From Rhyacichthys aspro (Eukaryota; Chordata; Actinopteri; Gobiiformes; Rhyacichthyidae), in the NCBI GenBank assembly GCA_036850595.1, contig CM072168.1, positions 17,599,982 to 17,663,981 of the forward strand: a DNA stretch of 64,000 nucleotides. Direction: 5' to 3'. This document shows, piece after piece, positions 1 to 11,218 of this stretch. Position numbers and translations under genes: made by a program. Below the pieces are notes generated by a model. It made no database searches. It saw nothing but the letters and a program-made list of their open reading frames with translations, and was not told where the DNA came from. Positions within the stretch are counted from its first letter, which is position 1; each line of letters starts with the position of its first letter.

Positions 1-35
1 NNNNNNNNNNNNNNNNNNNNNNNNNNNNNNNNNNN
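1..35. other. Assembly gap (run of N)
   Basis: The first 35 positions are N. The gap directly abuts a tandem repeat, so the repeat was probably hard to assemble and its true copy number is unknown. The downstream exons of FTCDNL1 must lie beyond this gap. Confidence 0.99.
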
Positions 36-215
36 TGCTGTACTGTGTCTGTGTCTCACCTGTGAGGCCGTACTGTGTCTGTGTCTGTGTCTCACCTGTG
101 ATGCTGTTCTGTGTCTGCGTCTCACCTGTGAGGCCGTACTGTGTCTGTGTCTGTGTCTCACCTGTGATGCTGTTCTGTGTCTGCGTCTCACCTGTGAGGC
201 CGTACTGTGTCTGTG
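36..215. repeat. 66-bp minisatellite overlapping an FTCDNL1 exon-intron junction
   Basis: The motif TGTGAGGCCG recurs at 61, 127 and 193, giving a 66-bp period. Each period has two sub-units of 36 and 30 bp that end in the same CTCACCTGTG core. Read on the minus strand, this core is CACAG|GTGAG, the 5' splice site of the FTCDNL1 exon at 192-380. The array therefore carries five copies of that donor, with exon-side boundaries at 60, 96, 126, 162 and 192. It runs into the N gap, so the copy number shown is a minimum. Confidence 0.9.
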
Positions 216-380
216 GAGGGGGTCCGATGTCTGCCCTGATCTCCTGTAGGTCTACACTCTTCTTAAACCAGCCCATCTCCTTCCTCCTCTGGGCCAGGCT
301 GCGCTGAAGAGGAGAGTCTGCCCACCCAAACAGGAACACGCTGGTTCCCTGGACGCGCCGTGTGAGCCCCTCAGCCACAG
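192..380 (-). CDS. FTCDNL1: FTCDNL1 coding exon 4 with reiterated 5' splice site
   Basis: The exon encodes the stretch from AVAEGLTRR through GTSVFLFGWAD and RKEMGWFKK to QTQYGLTG. The acceptor is TTTAG at 381-385 (minus strand), and the first codon is shared with the previous exon. The donor I chose, at 192, is the one after the conserved YGLTG end. Four further identical donors follow downstream inside the minisatellite, all in the same phase and with no intervening stop. Confidence 0.87.
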
Positions 381-2887
381 CTAAACCAAACGGACATGTT
401 AGTTTACCAGCAAATTGAGCATGTGTCAGCAGATGCACAGGAGGGTAATAAGAGCCTGACAGACCAAACTCTCCTGAGGGAAACTAATTTATGGGAATAC
501 CAACCACTCATCACACACACAAGCATGTACAGAGAGCTTGTTAGGGAGTCTGCCAATTCTTATTATGCAAAGTACACATATTAACATACGGAGTGTACAC
601 TTCAGGCATGAAGATCACACGCAGAGATCATGAGCCAGGAGCTGGTAAACTGTGTAATTAATCATCAACACCGGTGAGATGAGAGGGGGATGTTTCCATA
701 AAGAGGACAGCCATTTACATCAACTGTATGCTTAATAGTCTCTCTGTATAGGATAATACATTTATAATGGTGCGTTGATAGTCTTTTTCTGTAACTTATT
801 TAGCATTGATAATTTAATGTATGAAAAAATAAAATCAAATTTGTAAGTGCTTGTCTGCAGCCTCCTTGTATCTTAAAAATAACATTCATTAGCTGCTGTA
901 GTGGCTCGTATTAGACAGAGAAATAAAAGAGACTCCTTATTTCTTACTATATCAAACTTAATGTAGTAACTTAAGTAAAAATGAATGTTGAATGTTTATT
1001 TTTGACAAAACACAAATGAGACCAAAGAGATGGCTATTGACCTTCATTTGCCTGCAACCAGTTATTCAAGTGGTGACAAATGTTGGAGAAAAGAGAGAAA
1101 AGATGGTGACTGCCTGGAAAAAGATGCATTTCAGCGGGAGTGCTGGCTCTGTTTTCTTATATCTTTAAATGTATAAAGTACACTACTGCATTTCTATGAA
1201 AGTGCATTCTATTCAGGGGTTTGAAAAAAGCAATGTACATAAAAGAAAAGAAAATAACAATACTGGGACTGTCTAGGAATCAATCTTAACTGCTATACTG
1301 ACTCATAAAACTTATAGTGGTAAAAAATACCAACTCAAGTGTACATCTGGAAAACAGACTGAATTGAATCGTTAAAACTTATGCACTTCAGAGGAAGAAA
1401 TCTGGCTCCACCTTCTCAGAAGACTTTAGTTTGTTAATGTATGCAGGACATTGCAGCACACGTTTCTATGCAAATATGGCTAATAATAGTGTTGTATGCT
1501 GCAGTCTGTTGGAGTGTGGCCTGAAATATGGATAGTCGATGCCTTGATGAATTTATTCGGAAAAATAAGGCCTAACAGTGGAATTAAGTTTGGCTATAGT
1601 CCGGTTAATGTTGTGGAGAAGGAGCTATTAGGGATGTTCCAATACCACTTTTTCCCCAAAATTTGAACATTTATGAACGATACACTGATTTTGGTGTTTT
1701 TTTCTGTGTGATTTTTCTGTGGCTTCAGTAAGGGAGTTTATGAGTATTTAAATTTGAACAAAATCTGTTTTTTACTTTAATCATCTCACACAGCAGTGAG
1801 TCAAGTTCTTGTATGTAGTCGTAGAGGTCAAAAAAGAGGCTAAAAGAGTACTGATACTAGTATTGGGATAACCCTAAAATGACCACAGAAGACCTCTATA
1901 TGAGACAATATGGACTAAAAACCTGACTTGAGATAATTAGTTTACCTCTGGCCTCTTTGGTGCAGTCGTCCAGCCCCACCTCTTCGCCCAGGGGGTAGAG
2001 GGGTATAAGGTCCACTGCTCCCATACAAGGGTGAACCCCAGTGTGTGCGCACATGTCGATGAGCCCACAGGCTTTCTCACACGCAGACAGCACCACCTCC
2101 CCTGGTTCACAACAACACATTCTCATTTAACTGTGTAGATATTTATCGTTTTACTTTACCATGTCTGGTCCAACTAATGTTTTCATTTTACTGCATTGTA
2201 TTATAAACAGATTTGTGTCACAACATTTGGGATTGGATTTGAAATGTTCATCTTGCAAGTTTTTGTGTTTAAATCCCTGACAAAGCCTATTAAGGGATTT
2301 TTTTTGCTCTCAAAGGATTGAAGAGCAGGGGACTGGCACACAACAGAGGCGTCTGCTTCAAAAGCTCACTCTATGATTCTTACAGAAAAGACAACATCTC
2401 AGACACTTACTTAAATCTAGACTGTGATTTATTTTAATACAGTAATTTAGAGATATATAAGATGTACTCAAATGTTAATGTGGGTACAAGAGGCTTGATG
2501 CTACTATGGAATATTGGTGTCAATATCAATATCTGGCTCACACTAAAAACCAATACTTACTGATAGAGTCAATAGCAGACACAATAGTGATGACAGAGCG
2601 GTTATAGTCATGGTCATTGAAGATGTTCAGGACTGTCGTTCCTTCTCTTCTGTTGCCTGAGACACAAAAATGAAGTAACACTATACATATACATCTATTG
2701 TCTTCCTGAGGCATAACTGTCATATGTCCTAATACATATGCATTAAGGTGTCAGAGGTGTCAGAAGCTTTACCTTTAGGGTCATACAGTGCTGCTAAAGC
2801 AACAGTTTCCACCAGGTCTTTTCTGCGAGCTTCAGAAACATTAAGGAGACAAGCAACCAGCCGTCTGCCCAAAGATGTGGAGGCCAT
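192..2887 (-). CDS. FTCDNL1: FTCDNL1, formiminotransferase N-terminal subdomain protein (3' part missing)
   Basis: Coding exons on the minus strand are 2773-2887, 1946-2101 preceded by 2561-2656, and 192-380; they join in frame with no stop. The protein starts MASTSLGRRLVACLLNVSEA and continues with DHDYNRSVITI in exon 2, a GVHPCMGAVDLIPLYPL block in exon 3 and GTSVFLFGWAD in exon 4. These blocks match the N-terminal formiminotransferase fold shared with FTCD, and the order matches FTCDNL1. FTCD itself transfers a formimino group to tetrahydrofolate in histidine breakdown; whether FTCDNL1 is catalytic is not settled to my knowledge. The AUG lies four bases inside its exon, just after a good acceptor (CTTTGCAG), so an upstream non-coding exon is likely. 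The gene is divergent from C2orf69. The C-terminal exons are lost in the N gap. Confidence 0.9.
1629..1876. mobile_element. Short hAT-like MITE in FTCDNL1 intron
   Basis: The ends are inverted: TAGGGATGTTCCAATACCA at the start and the complement of TAGGGTTATCCCAATACTA at the end, matching at 15 of 19 positions. The length is 248 bp with no coding capacity. No clear 8-bp target duplication is visible, so it is either old or its exact ends are uncertain. Confidence 0.55.
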
Positions 2888-3984
2888 GATTCTGCAAAGT
2901 GATGTGCACTAAAGGTTAAACATAGGCACCACATGAGGCATAAGCCTACATTAGTGTTGTTTCACAGTATGGCATAGTTAGGTTAGGTTAAATTTCCTCA
3001 AATTCTTTTACTTAAGTAACAATTTCAGAAAAAACAAAGTATGAGTCCAATGATGAAAAAACATGAGTAGTTTTAGGCCTATTAGTAATAGCAGCATTAA
3101 TAGTAGCAATACATTGCTTTGCCCAGTAAATGAAGCCTCTCGGTTTTGCACACAACTGTTTAAATAGCTGTCTTTTTTCTCTTGAGCAGAGAGAGTTCAT
3201 TTCTGATGCTGACTGCAGAGTGTAAACAGTTACAAAACATGATCAAAGTACAAACTTGACGAGCTAAGTTTTTACAACGTAGCATGCAAAACATAAAGTG
3301 CATACCTTTGTTATGTACTTTCAGTACTTCTGTCCTTTTGGCCCTCTAAATTTATACAATAAAGACTTTAACGCAAACTCACTGCACATTTATGTATGAA
3401 CTTTAGCATGTGAGGCGTAGTAAAAAGAAAGACACGTTGTTGTCAAGATAGTTATATCGTTCTTTAAAACCAGTTGAAACATTATTTTCAAACCTATATG
3501 AACAATAGTGTATTTCATGTTTTTAAATAAATACAAGATATTACCATTTTGAACACAAAATGAAGAAATCAAAGATCAGTCCGGGTGGATTGTTCAATGT
3601 GTTTTTAAAGCAGCGTGACACCAACCAGGAAGTACGTAACACATACTTATTTTTCTATCGATGGCATTTGTTTTGGCTGGATAGTATCGCACAGCGCCTC
3701 TCTGTGGACAAAGGGCAAATAATCGCTTATCTGTCAAAATAAAGTAAACGGGCGTCAATTTATTTCTTTTTAAAGGTGTGGATTAGAATGGGTGGTAATT
3801 AAAAAACGTTGTTTGGTGAAAACTAATGCAGCTTTGTGATTCTGATGCGCCATTAAAACCCGTTTCCATGGTTTCACGTTAGCAATCGATTCGTTGCTAT
3901 CACTGACAGTTGCTAGCTGTTAGCTCTAAGCTCTCCGTAGGATGGAGCGGCCGCGCTAACACAAATACCGTTTTATTTTATTAA
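2888..3984. promoter_or_regulatory. Shared intergenic region between divergent FTCDNL1 and C2orf69
   Basis: About 1.1 kb separates the two start codons, which point away from each other, so this interval must contain both promoters and any FTCDNL1 5' non-coding exon. A short GC-rich patch with GGAGCGGCCGCGC lies at about 3945-3957, just upstream of the C2orf69 AUG. No TATA box was identified. Start sites are not visible from sequence alone. Confidence 0.55.
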
Positions 3985-6073
3985 ATGTTATCTGCCCGTG
4001 TGGTTGCGGTGGGTTTTACTCTCGTATCTGTCGCCAAAGCCATGACCTCTTTGCCAGGGACGACGTGCTCAGAGTCTCGGAGTTTTGGAGCACCAGCCGA
4101 CCGAGATGCTCGCCCTCAGAGCCCGCTTCAGGAGCTGCAGAGGCTGGCCGCGGTGCCCGGTTCTGACCCGCGCCGCACCAACGACCTGCTGCTGCTCCGG
4201 CCCCAGGACCACAGCACCAGGAGCAGCAAACATGTAGTGTTCTTCCACGGGGATATACAGGTGAGTCCAGATGATGTATGGACAGGTAGAAGCAGCATAC
4301 AGCACCTGTAGCTGTTAAATCAAGGAAAATTATAACCTGTGTAACCCACCGGGTCCTTAATAACTGCGTTTAGCTATTTAAATCTCATACCAGTCATTAT
4401 GCTTATTATAATTTATCCGTAAGGACATAAAGTGGAATTGTAAGCACAACTAGTTTACTATAGTAATAACTGTTGTAAATAAGTTGAAGTCTTTTCTGCA
4501 TAAAGAGCTAACAACCATTTACCAACTGTCTTCTGTGTTTTACAAACCCATCTGTCAACAAAGTGTTTATGTTGGAATGAGCACAATTAAATATGTTTTA
4601 TGGCAATCGTAATGCCTTTTGCAAATGAATTCCTATGCATGTATTGTGTGTTGGTACATTTTGCTAGAATAAAATATGTTAAATTTAACTTTTGGAAGGT
4701 AAATTCAATACACCCACATATAAGAAATTAACTCTTACCTTTCATAAAAAAATATGCACAGGTACCTTTACTGACATTTACCCTTTGCAATTGAAATTAA
4801 AGCCCTTAATTGAACATGATCTATATTCTATGCTTGTGTAAACCATATTCATCCAACCATCATAAACATCCACTGTTATCACTGATGCTATTAATAGCCA
4901 AATTGCTAAATGCAGCATTACATAGTAGGTTAAGTAAATTAAGAGTTTTAACACAATCCTCTGTAATTCAATGTAAAGCTTCTCTGTACAAACAACATAA
5001 TGCGGTGTTGTTTAGCGTGGCAAATGTGTGATTGCTGCAGCTGCCAGAAGTGTGTTGTCGGCTGTTTCTTTTTGTAGTGCGCTCAATATCAGCTAATCAA
5101 GTGTCAGCACAGTGAGAGGATGATGTTTGCCCACTGTAAAATGAACATTATACTGATATTTCCTCATAATAAATATATATGTTGTGACTTTGTGTGTGCA
5201 GAACTTCCAGGAGGAGATGTCCTTGCAGCCCGATGCAGCCCAGTGGCTCCAGTGGAGTCTGGAGCAGGTGGCTTTAATCTTGGGACGTCGATTCCCGGAC
5301 AGTTATGTCTGGGTGGTCAGGGCCTCTCGCATGTATCTGCACAAGTTCAGCTGCTACCAAAACTTCGTAGAGTGTAACATGTTCGGGGCACCGGAGCATT
5401 CGCCTTACTCATCTGGCTCTGGAGCGTTTTGCCAACTCAGGTTCTTTCATTTCTCTTTCTGGGTATTAATAGAAGTCTGTAAAAGATATAACTGGGAGAT
5501 ACAAAAGGCACTACAAAAGTACCAAAAGATATGAGATTACATGTCTATCTAATTTAAATTAGTGTTTCCACTCTTTTTATTCATTTTTCAGGACTCATTC
5601 ATTTTTTGGGCATGTCATGACTTTTTCCGCTTGACTTTATGAACCTTGCTTGTGCTTTCAGGGCCCTGCTGAGTCACGCCATGGAGCGGGCCGACCTGCC
5701 ACACCCTCTAAAGCCAGAAGGAGGTGCTGACACCATCCCGTCTGGGTTTTCGCTGGCTCTGGTGGGCTTCAGTAAAGGCTGCGTGGTCCTGAACCAGCTG
5801 GTGTACGAGCTCCCGGGGGCCCACAGCGACCCACAGATGTCCCTCTTCGTCCAGTGCATCACAGACATGTTCTGGCTGGATGGGGGCCACCCTGGGGGCA
5901 GCGAGACCTGGGTGACAGACAAACAGGTGCTGAGGGAGCTGGCGTCCAGCGGGGTATCCGTTCACGCCCATGTGACCCCCTACGAGGTGTGCGACCCCAT
6001 GAGAGCCTGGGTCGGACGTGAGCACTCACACTTCATTAAAACCCTGGAGGAGTTCGGGGGCGTGTCCCAGTAA
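3985..6073 (+). CDS. C2orf69: C2orf69 homologue, mitochondrial serine-hydrolase-like protein, apparently C-terminally frameshifted
   Basis: Exons 3985-4260, 5202-5440 and 5662-6073 give 308 codons plus stop. Recognisable blocks are RRTNDLLLL and HVVFFHGDIQ in exon 1, SRMYLHKFSCYQNF and NMFGAPEH in exon 2, and LVGFSKGCVVLNQL, FWLDGGHPGG and HVTPYEVCDPMR in exon 3. GFSKG (Ser209) has the form of an alpha/beta-hydrolase nucleophile elbow. The N-terminus is hydrophobic with few acidic residues, compatible with mitochondrial targeting. The human protein is mitochondrial and linked to a severe inherited disorder; its substrate is not known to me. The reading frame stops at 6071-6073, but conserved C-terminal sequence continues in the next frame to 6140. 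The exon 2-exon 3 intron is, as far as I recall, absent from the human gene. Confidence 0.9.
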
Positions 6074-6140
6074 GAAACTACACTTTAAAGACGAGCCCCC
6101 CTGTATCGAGAACCACTTCAGGGTCATTCAGGAGTTTTGA
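6072..6140 (+). pseudogene. C2orf69: Out-of-frame conserved C-terminal tail of C2orf69
   Basis: Starting one base after the in-frame position, 22 codons read KKLHFKDEPPC then IENHFRVIQEF and end in TGA at 6138-6140. This resembles the C-terminal end of vertebrate C2orf69, where an IENHFRV block sits just before the stop. Between the last in-frame codon (CAG, 6068-6070) and the tail there is one extra T at 6071. The shift is not in a homopolymer. It may be a true truncating change, a polymorphism or an assembly error. Confidence 0.75.
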
Positions 6141-6269
6141 GTTCACCAGAGAGTTGGCACACAACGTATTTATTTAAAATCCTAGCGTCTAGAGTCTTAA
6201 AGAAATGTCTTGCATGGTTGGAGTTAGAGCAAGAGACTTTAGTAATTATTCCTAAACAACAGCTTAAAC

Positions 6270-6620
6270 CAGTGATTCTCAAACCTTTACCTCACAAAAT
6301 ATTTGGCCAACCATTAATCCATCTATATTACTGTTTATAAGCGTGGTGTAATAGAAAAGCATAGTCCTGGTGCACTACGAATATACAGTAGTTCAAAAAG
6401 AGTAATTTGTCCTATATTCTCCCTATATTATCTTATTTTATTATTATATTAATCACTGTTGTCCCCTGTATTTGATCAAAACTCCTGTCTATATTACCAA
6501 ATGTGCTTCAAGTTTGGTTTTAAATCAGGACTAGTATCAGAGCTGAGGTCATGCAACACAGAATAACATTAGATTATAAACTTAAATTTAAAGTCTACTA
6601 AATCTCCCTGGGAACCACTG
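6270..6620. mobile_element. hAT-type MITE with 8-bp target duplication
   Basis: The element begins CAGTGATTCTCAAACC and ends GGGAACCACTG, an imperfect terminal inverted repeat of the CAGTGGTTC type common in hAT (Charlie-like) elements. It is flanked by GCTTAAAC (6262-6269) and GGTTAAAC (6621-6628), a 7/8 match consistent with the 8-bp duplication of hAT transposases. It is 351 bp and non-coding. It lies just downstream of C2orf69 and is probably transcribed as part of its 3' UTR. Confidence 0.75.
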
Positions 6621-6948
6621 GGTTAAACTATATTCGAAGCAGCGTGTGGTTTAGAAAACATGAATGAAGTCATGTTATATCGGTCGGAATTAATTCAGTG
6701 TTTACAAGTATAATTACTACGTTTGTTTGGCTGAAGCTGTGCTGTTTAAATTAGCTCTTAGCCTGCAATAACGTTTTATGCAAATGGTAAGTGGTTGTCA
6801 TGGTGATTCTCCAGACATCAGGCTTAAATACAATAATGATTGTACGTGTCAAAGCAGACGCTGAAAATGTTAATGCTGTCATTCCTTGAGTTTGATTGTT
6901 GTGATGGATCGAAGTAACGCTGCTGCGACGTCACTGTTGCACTTTTAA

Positions 6949-7533
6949 AGGGATAGTGCAGTATTTTGTCAAACTTACTTACGCAGAAGTAACTTATTCT
7001 GCGCTTTAGGTAATGGTCAGTGCTCTTCCAGTTTGGAGAAGCAGACAGGAGCAATGACAAGGCTTCTAAAACTTCAAAAAATACAATGTCAAAAGAGTAA
7101 GCAACTAATTGGACCTTATTGTGTCCCTACTGTCATTAATACACTTTATTTATAATCCATTAATGCCTCAATAAGTTAACCTACATAAAAAGTTTCAACA
7201 CAAAAGCATCTCAATAAGGTTATTTCAGTAAATTAATTAATTTCTGCATTTGCTATATATTACTTTATATAGCATTATACAAGCTTTCAGCGTAAACCAA
7301 GATTTGGGTAATTTTCCGCAACATATATAGTGGAAATATCTTCATGAAACACACATTTAAATTGACATTGAAATAGCTATGGGTTTTAAATCTAAATTTC
7401 AGTGGCAATATTTACAGAAGTACATTGTTTAGTTTCTGTGGCATTGATCTTGTGCTAACAATCTACTGTTGAGAATAAATTAGCATCTAATCTATCACAT
7501 AGAACCACATTTACAAAATCCTGAACTATCCCT
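6949..7533. mobile_element. TTAA-flanked MITE (piggyBac/Kolobok-like)
   Basis: The ends are AGGGATAGTGCAGTATTTTG and the complement of AGGGATAGTTCAGGATTTTG, an 18 of 20 inverted match. TTAA flanks both sides (6945-6948 and 7534-7537), the target duplication used by piggyBac and Kolobok superfamilies. The length is 585 bp with no transposase, so it moved in trans. Confidence 0.8.
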
Positions 7534-8869
7534 TTAAGGTTTTATAGTTTTATTTTTATTTTTCTGTTGCTGCTAAAGCGTCCCTCTGCTTCCAACGAGA
7601 GCACTTACCCAAAGCTTTCACATCATTGAAAACACTATTATACATGTGACATTACATTTAAAAACAGTTTTGCATTAACTGTCATGTAAATGTAGGCAGT
7701 TTATTAGATTAGACTGCTGATGTGTGTTTGGTGTGAGCAGCATGTGAAAGTATCTGCCAAGCTTTTCTGAACAACAGAAGTATGTAACTTTACAGTATGT
7801 AGCATATTGCACTTTGGCGATGGCTGTAACTCTGCTGAATGTAATTTCATATCATTCCTTGTCCATGTTTACTAAAGCTGAGGTTTCATTGGTGAAAATC
7901 CAACAGACTGTGCTTTACATCGAGTTTACCATTTGCTTGAGGCCTTCCTTTTGTCTTTTTGAAACGCAATAAATGAAGAAAGGCTGTGAATGAAAAGAGT
8001 GCAGGTTGTTGTGTCTCGTCTGAATCAGCAGGGGGCAGCAGCAGCAGGAGAAAAAACAAAACAGGATGAGAATAAAGACAAAGCACTCCATCAGATATTT
8101 TCTACGATCTTTAATGAGCTTCCAGTTTGCTTTGTAATGCCTACATATTATTAGCCTGCAGTCGATCAGATACAATACAGATTACATCTTTTTTTAGTCA
8201 TTTCAAATAATCGCTCATACATTAAAAAATATAAAATGCAAAATAAACAAACATCTCTTGAACATTTTATTTGTGCTTCTGGCTGGTTTTGACTTTGACT
8301 TTACACAATCCTTCAGTCTCCATGGTCCCCTTTAGACCTGGCATTAAAATCCAGACAGTGATGAAATTAAATATGGCCAACCTTAACGGACGATGTAAAT
8401 GTGACCTGTTTCCGGAGAGATCGGACACATTTGGAGGTGGCTTGAGTCGAATGTATCTGAATATATTTGGATTTCTGTGAAGGTCTGAATGGACATGTGT
8501 CCTGCGTCTAGATCTGTATATGCCCTGGTTCTAGAAAAAAATGACTAAGGGTGTATCTTATTTATATTTAGTATAAAGCTGCACAATATAGCACTAATTT
8601 ATCCTTATCGCAATATCAATATCGCAAAGAATGACTTGTATTGCAATTAAGTTTTGGATATTTACTCAAATATAATTCTAATTATTAAAAATCTAATTAT
8701 TTCAAATATGTGGTTTGTCTAAATAAAAAAAGTCCTGGTTCAGACCTGGTTCATTCCTACATTTAGTCCTAGTTTAGACTTGTTTAGTCCTGGTTCAGTG
8801 TTTAATATTAATGTAGCACCTACTTGCTGCCACGTGTGTCCAGATCGAGAGAAGATGGATTTTAATGCG

Positions 8870-9240
8870 AGGTCCGAAGGGGGTCACTGTGCTCAAACAA
8901 CAAACAGGAATATTTAGTGACAACAGCCCGACATTTCCCGCTGCTCCACTTTTATAGGATGACGACTGTGAGCCACAGCACAAGCACCACCCGCTCGGGA
9001 CAATGGGCTCTCACACAAACAGGGGCCGGCCGCTGAAAATAACACGACAATAGCTGCGCAACAAAACAAAATCAAGCCCACAGCATAAGTCATGTTCAAG
9101 TGACAGACCAACAATGGCCGAGAACACCAGCAGCTTTTGTTTCGGCCCCGTTCAGGCGTTTCGTCATCCTGCAAAGAGAGACGCGGCCAGGGTCGGCTGA
9201 CATCACTGCGCCTCAAAACAAGACCTTCTCTTTCCAAAGA
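8870..9240. other. GC-richer non-coding block, function unknown
   Basis: This stretch is richer in G+C than its surroundings and contains ACAACAATGGCC at about 9108-9119, a SOX-like core, and GGCCGGCCGC at about 9024-9033. A 107-codon open frame covers it on the minus strand but shows no recognisable domain. It could be a conserved regulatory element or part of the STK17B 3' UTR; I cannot tell which. Confidence 0.3.
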
Positions 9241-11218
9241 TAAAAGATTGTGTCACTCATTTCTGCAGCTGACTTTAGAAACATGAGCTGGAATCTATTC
9301 ATTTACACGCCTTATATACAACTTAATCGGACTCCAGGAATAAACAAGAGGCTGAAATCATACAAATGTTGAGATGAATTACGAGTTCAAGTCACTTCCT
9401 TTTACAGTAGAGCTTCAAACAGGAAGAAACACTGGCTTTTTTCTGTGGTTCCCTAAACGCCTGACTGCATTCATGTGCTCCTCGGATGGTCCTGTTTATG
9501 AATTAGGAAGTTGTCCATGTGCTTTCAACTCAGTCAGAATATTAGCTGTTTACAGATTTATTTATTACTAAAATTATATATCGGCTTTTGACATGGTCAG
9601 CAAAAGGTAACCAATAGCTTTTAACAAGTCCCAGTCACTGTATGTGAGCGAGACCTAGGAGTAACCTCAATTTTTAGGCAAAGAGTCTATGTGTATTTAA
9701 ATAATACTAGTTAGCTGCCATGTTTAAGTCAAATACTGGAGTTTCAAGCATAAATGTATTACTAGACCTCCATCCCAAGTTAATTGTGGCCACTATGAGA
9801 GCTGCTCATTGGTCGACTTCCAAGTTTAGGTCTGTGACCCATAGAGCAGCAAAACACAGTAGCATGGCACGTTTTTGGGTGATTGATACTGACCGCAGGA
9901 CAAAACAGTGACATTATAAAAATAAAGTACAAGATATAAAAAAGTCAAAAGCACAGGATAATCTCAGACCATTTTGGAAGTTGTAGGTGACGTCTGCTGT
10001 ACACTAGACGTCTCTTTTAACATTTTGGTCCATGGGGAAAACAATGGGGCGGCATGGGATTTTTTCGGCTGCAGTACAGCGAGTGGCCGGGAAGAAAACT
10101 TGGAACTACGACAGCAGCAATTATGTTTGGTGTAGATGTTTTGGAAGTTATTTTTAACTTAGAATCACACAGAGACATTGCAAACTTTATTGTGCCATCC
10201 CGCTTCAGTTTTCATAGGCACAGTTTGGTTCAAATGTAGCTTAATTTAGCAGATAATCTATAAAGAAGTAGTGTTTGAGAGGAACATTTGGGATTTAGCT
10301 GGTGGCAGTCTTTATAATTATTATTATTTATATTTTGTGTCAATGTTATTAAGTAGGGTCTTAATTTTCTTTCAGGATCTGCTTAAAGACAAACTCAGTT
10401 AATATTCCAAGTGGCTTAGAGATGGTTATACAGTGATATTGCATTGTTTTTCTAAAGCCATTGAGTTTCAAATAAAATCCACACTAATGTTTATAGACAC
10501 AATCCTGGGCTAAAATATCATTAAAAATTCAAAGTCAATATACATTATTTCCATTCCATTTGGTCAATTTAATCCATTTCCCGCTTTATCAACATTACTC
10601 CCAAAATTTAATGGGGAAACTTTGAAGTCAGCGCTCATGTATTTCTCAAGCTGGAAAAACATTTGATTTTCCGAGGATCACATGAATGCATCAACAGACT
10701 TCAGCTTTAACCACAGCCACAGTGTGAGGCGTGAGGAGTCTTTTACAGTGTTGTTCCAGTTTTAGGATGACAGCACACACACAGAGCAGTGGCTGTAGAC
10801 GCCCAGCTCCGACACAAAGGCCTTTCGTTGTACCAGCTGGTGATAAAACCCCGAGGACAACCGCAAACAAACACAATGTGGTCATTTAGTTTCTCAGTTT
10901 GGCACCTCACTCACGACACAAACAGGAATGCATTCGGTTCAGAGCTGCCAAGGAGGTGATTTCTATCCTTTTTTGATTCAACAATAGACGAACAAATCCC
11001 ATGAATCAATAGCACCTCATGTTTCACATTTCACTGTGGTTCTTCTTAATCCAAACCTTTATAAAAAACCTTACAATAAAAACATCCGACTGCATTCCTT
11101 CAGACTACATCCTTCTTTTCTCACGTGTCTCTACCTTCAAATTACATGACCTTCATCAAAGCCTTTCGTCAACAACAAAACATCATCTAATATTTCAGTC
11201 TGCCTTCTCCCTCAACAT

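Noticed and set aside
3560..3742. 60-codon plus-strand frame upstream of C2orf69
   Set aside because: No family resemblance and no splice link to C2orf69; the conserved protein starts at 3985.
5639..6073. Long antisense open frames over C2orf69 exon 3 (82 and 105 codons)
   Set aside because: They lie opposite a strongly supported GC-rich coding exon and have no domain resemblance; they are codon-composition shadows.
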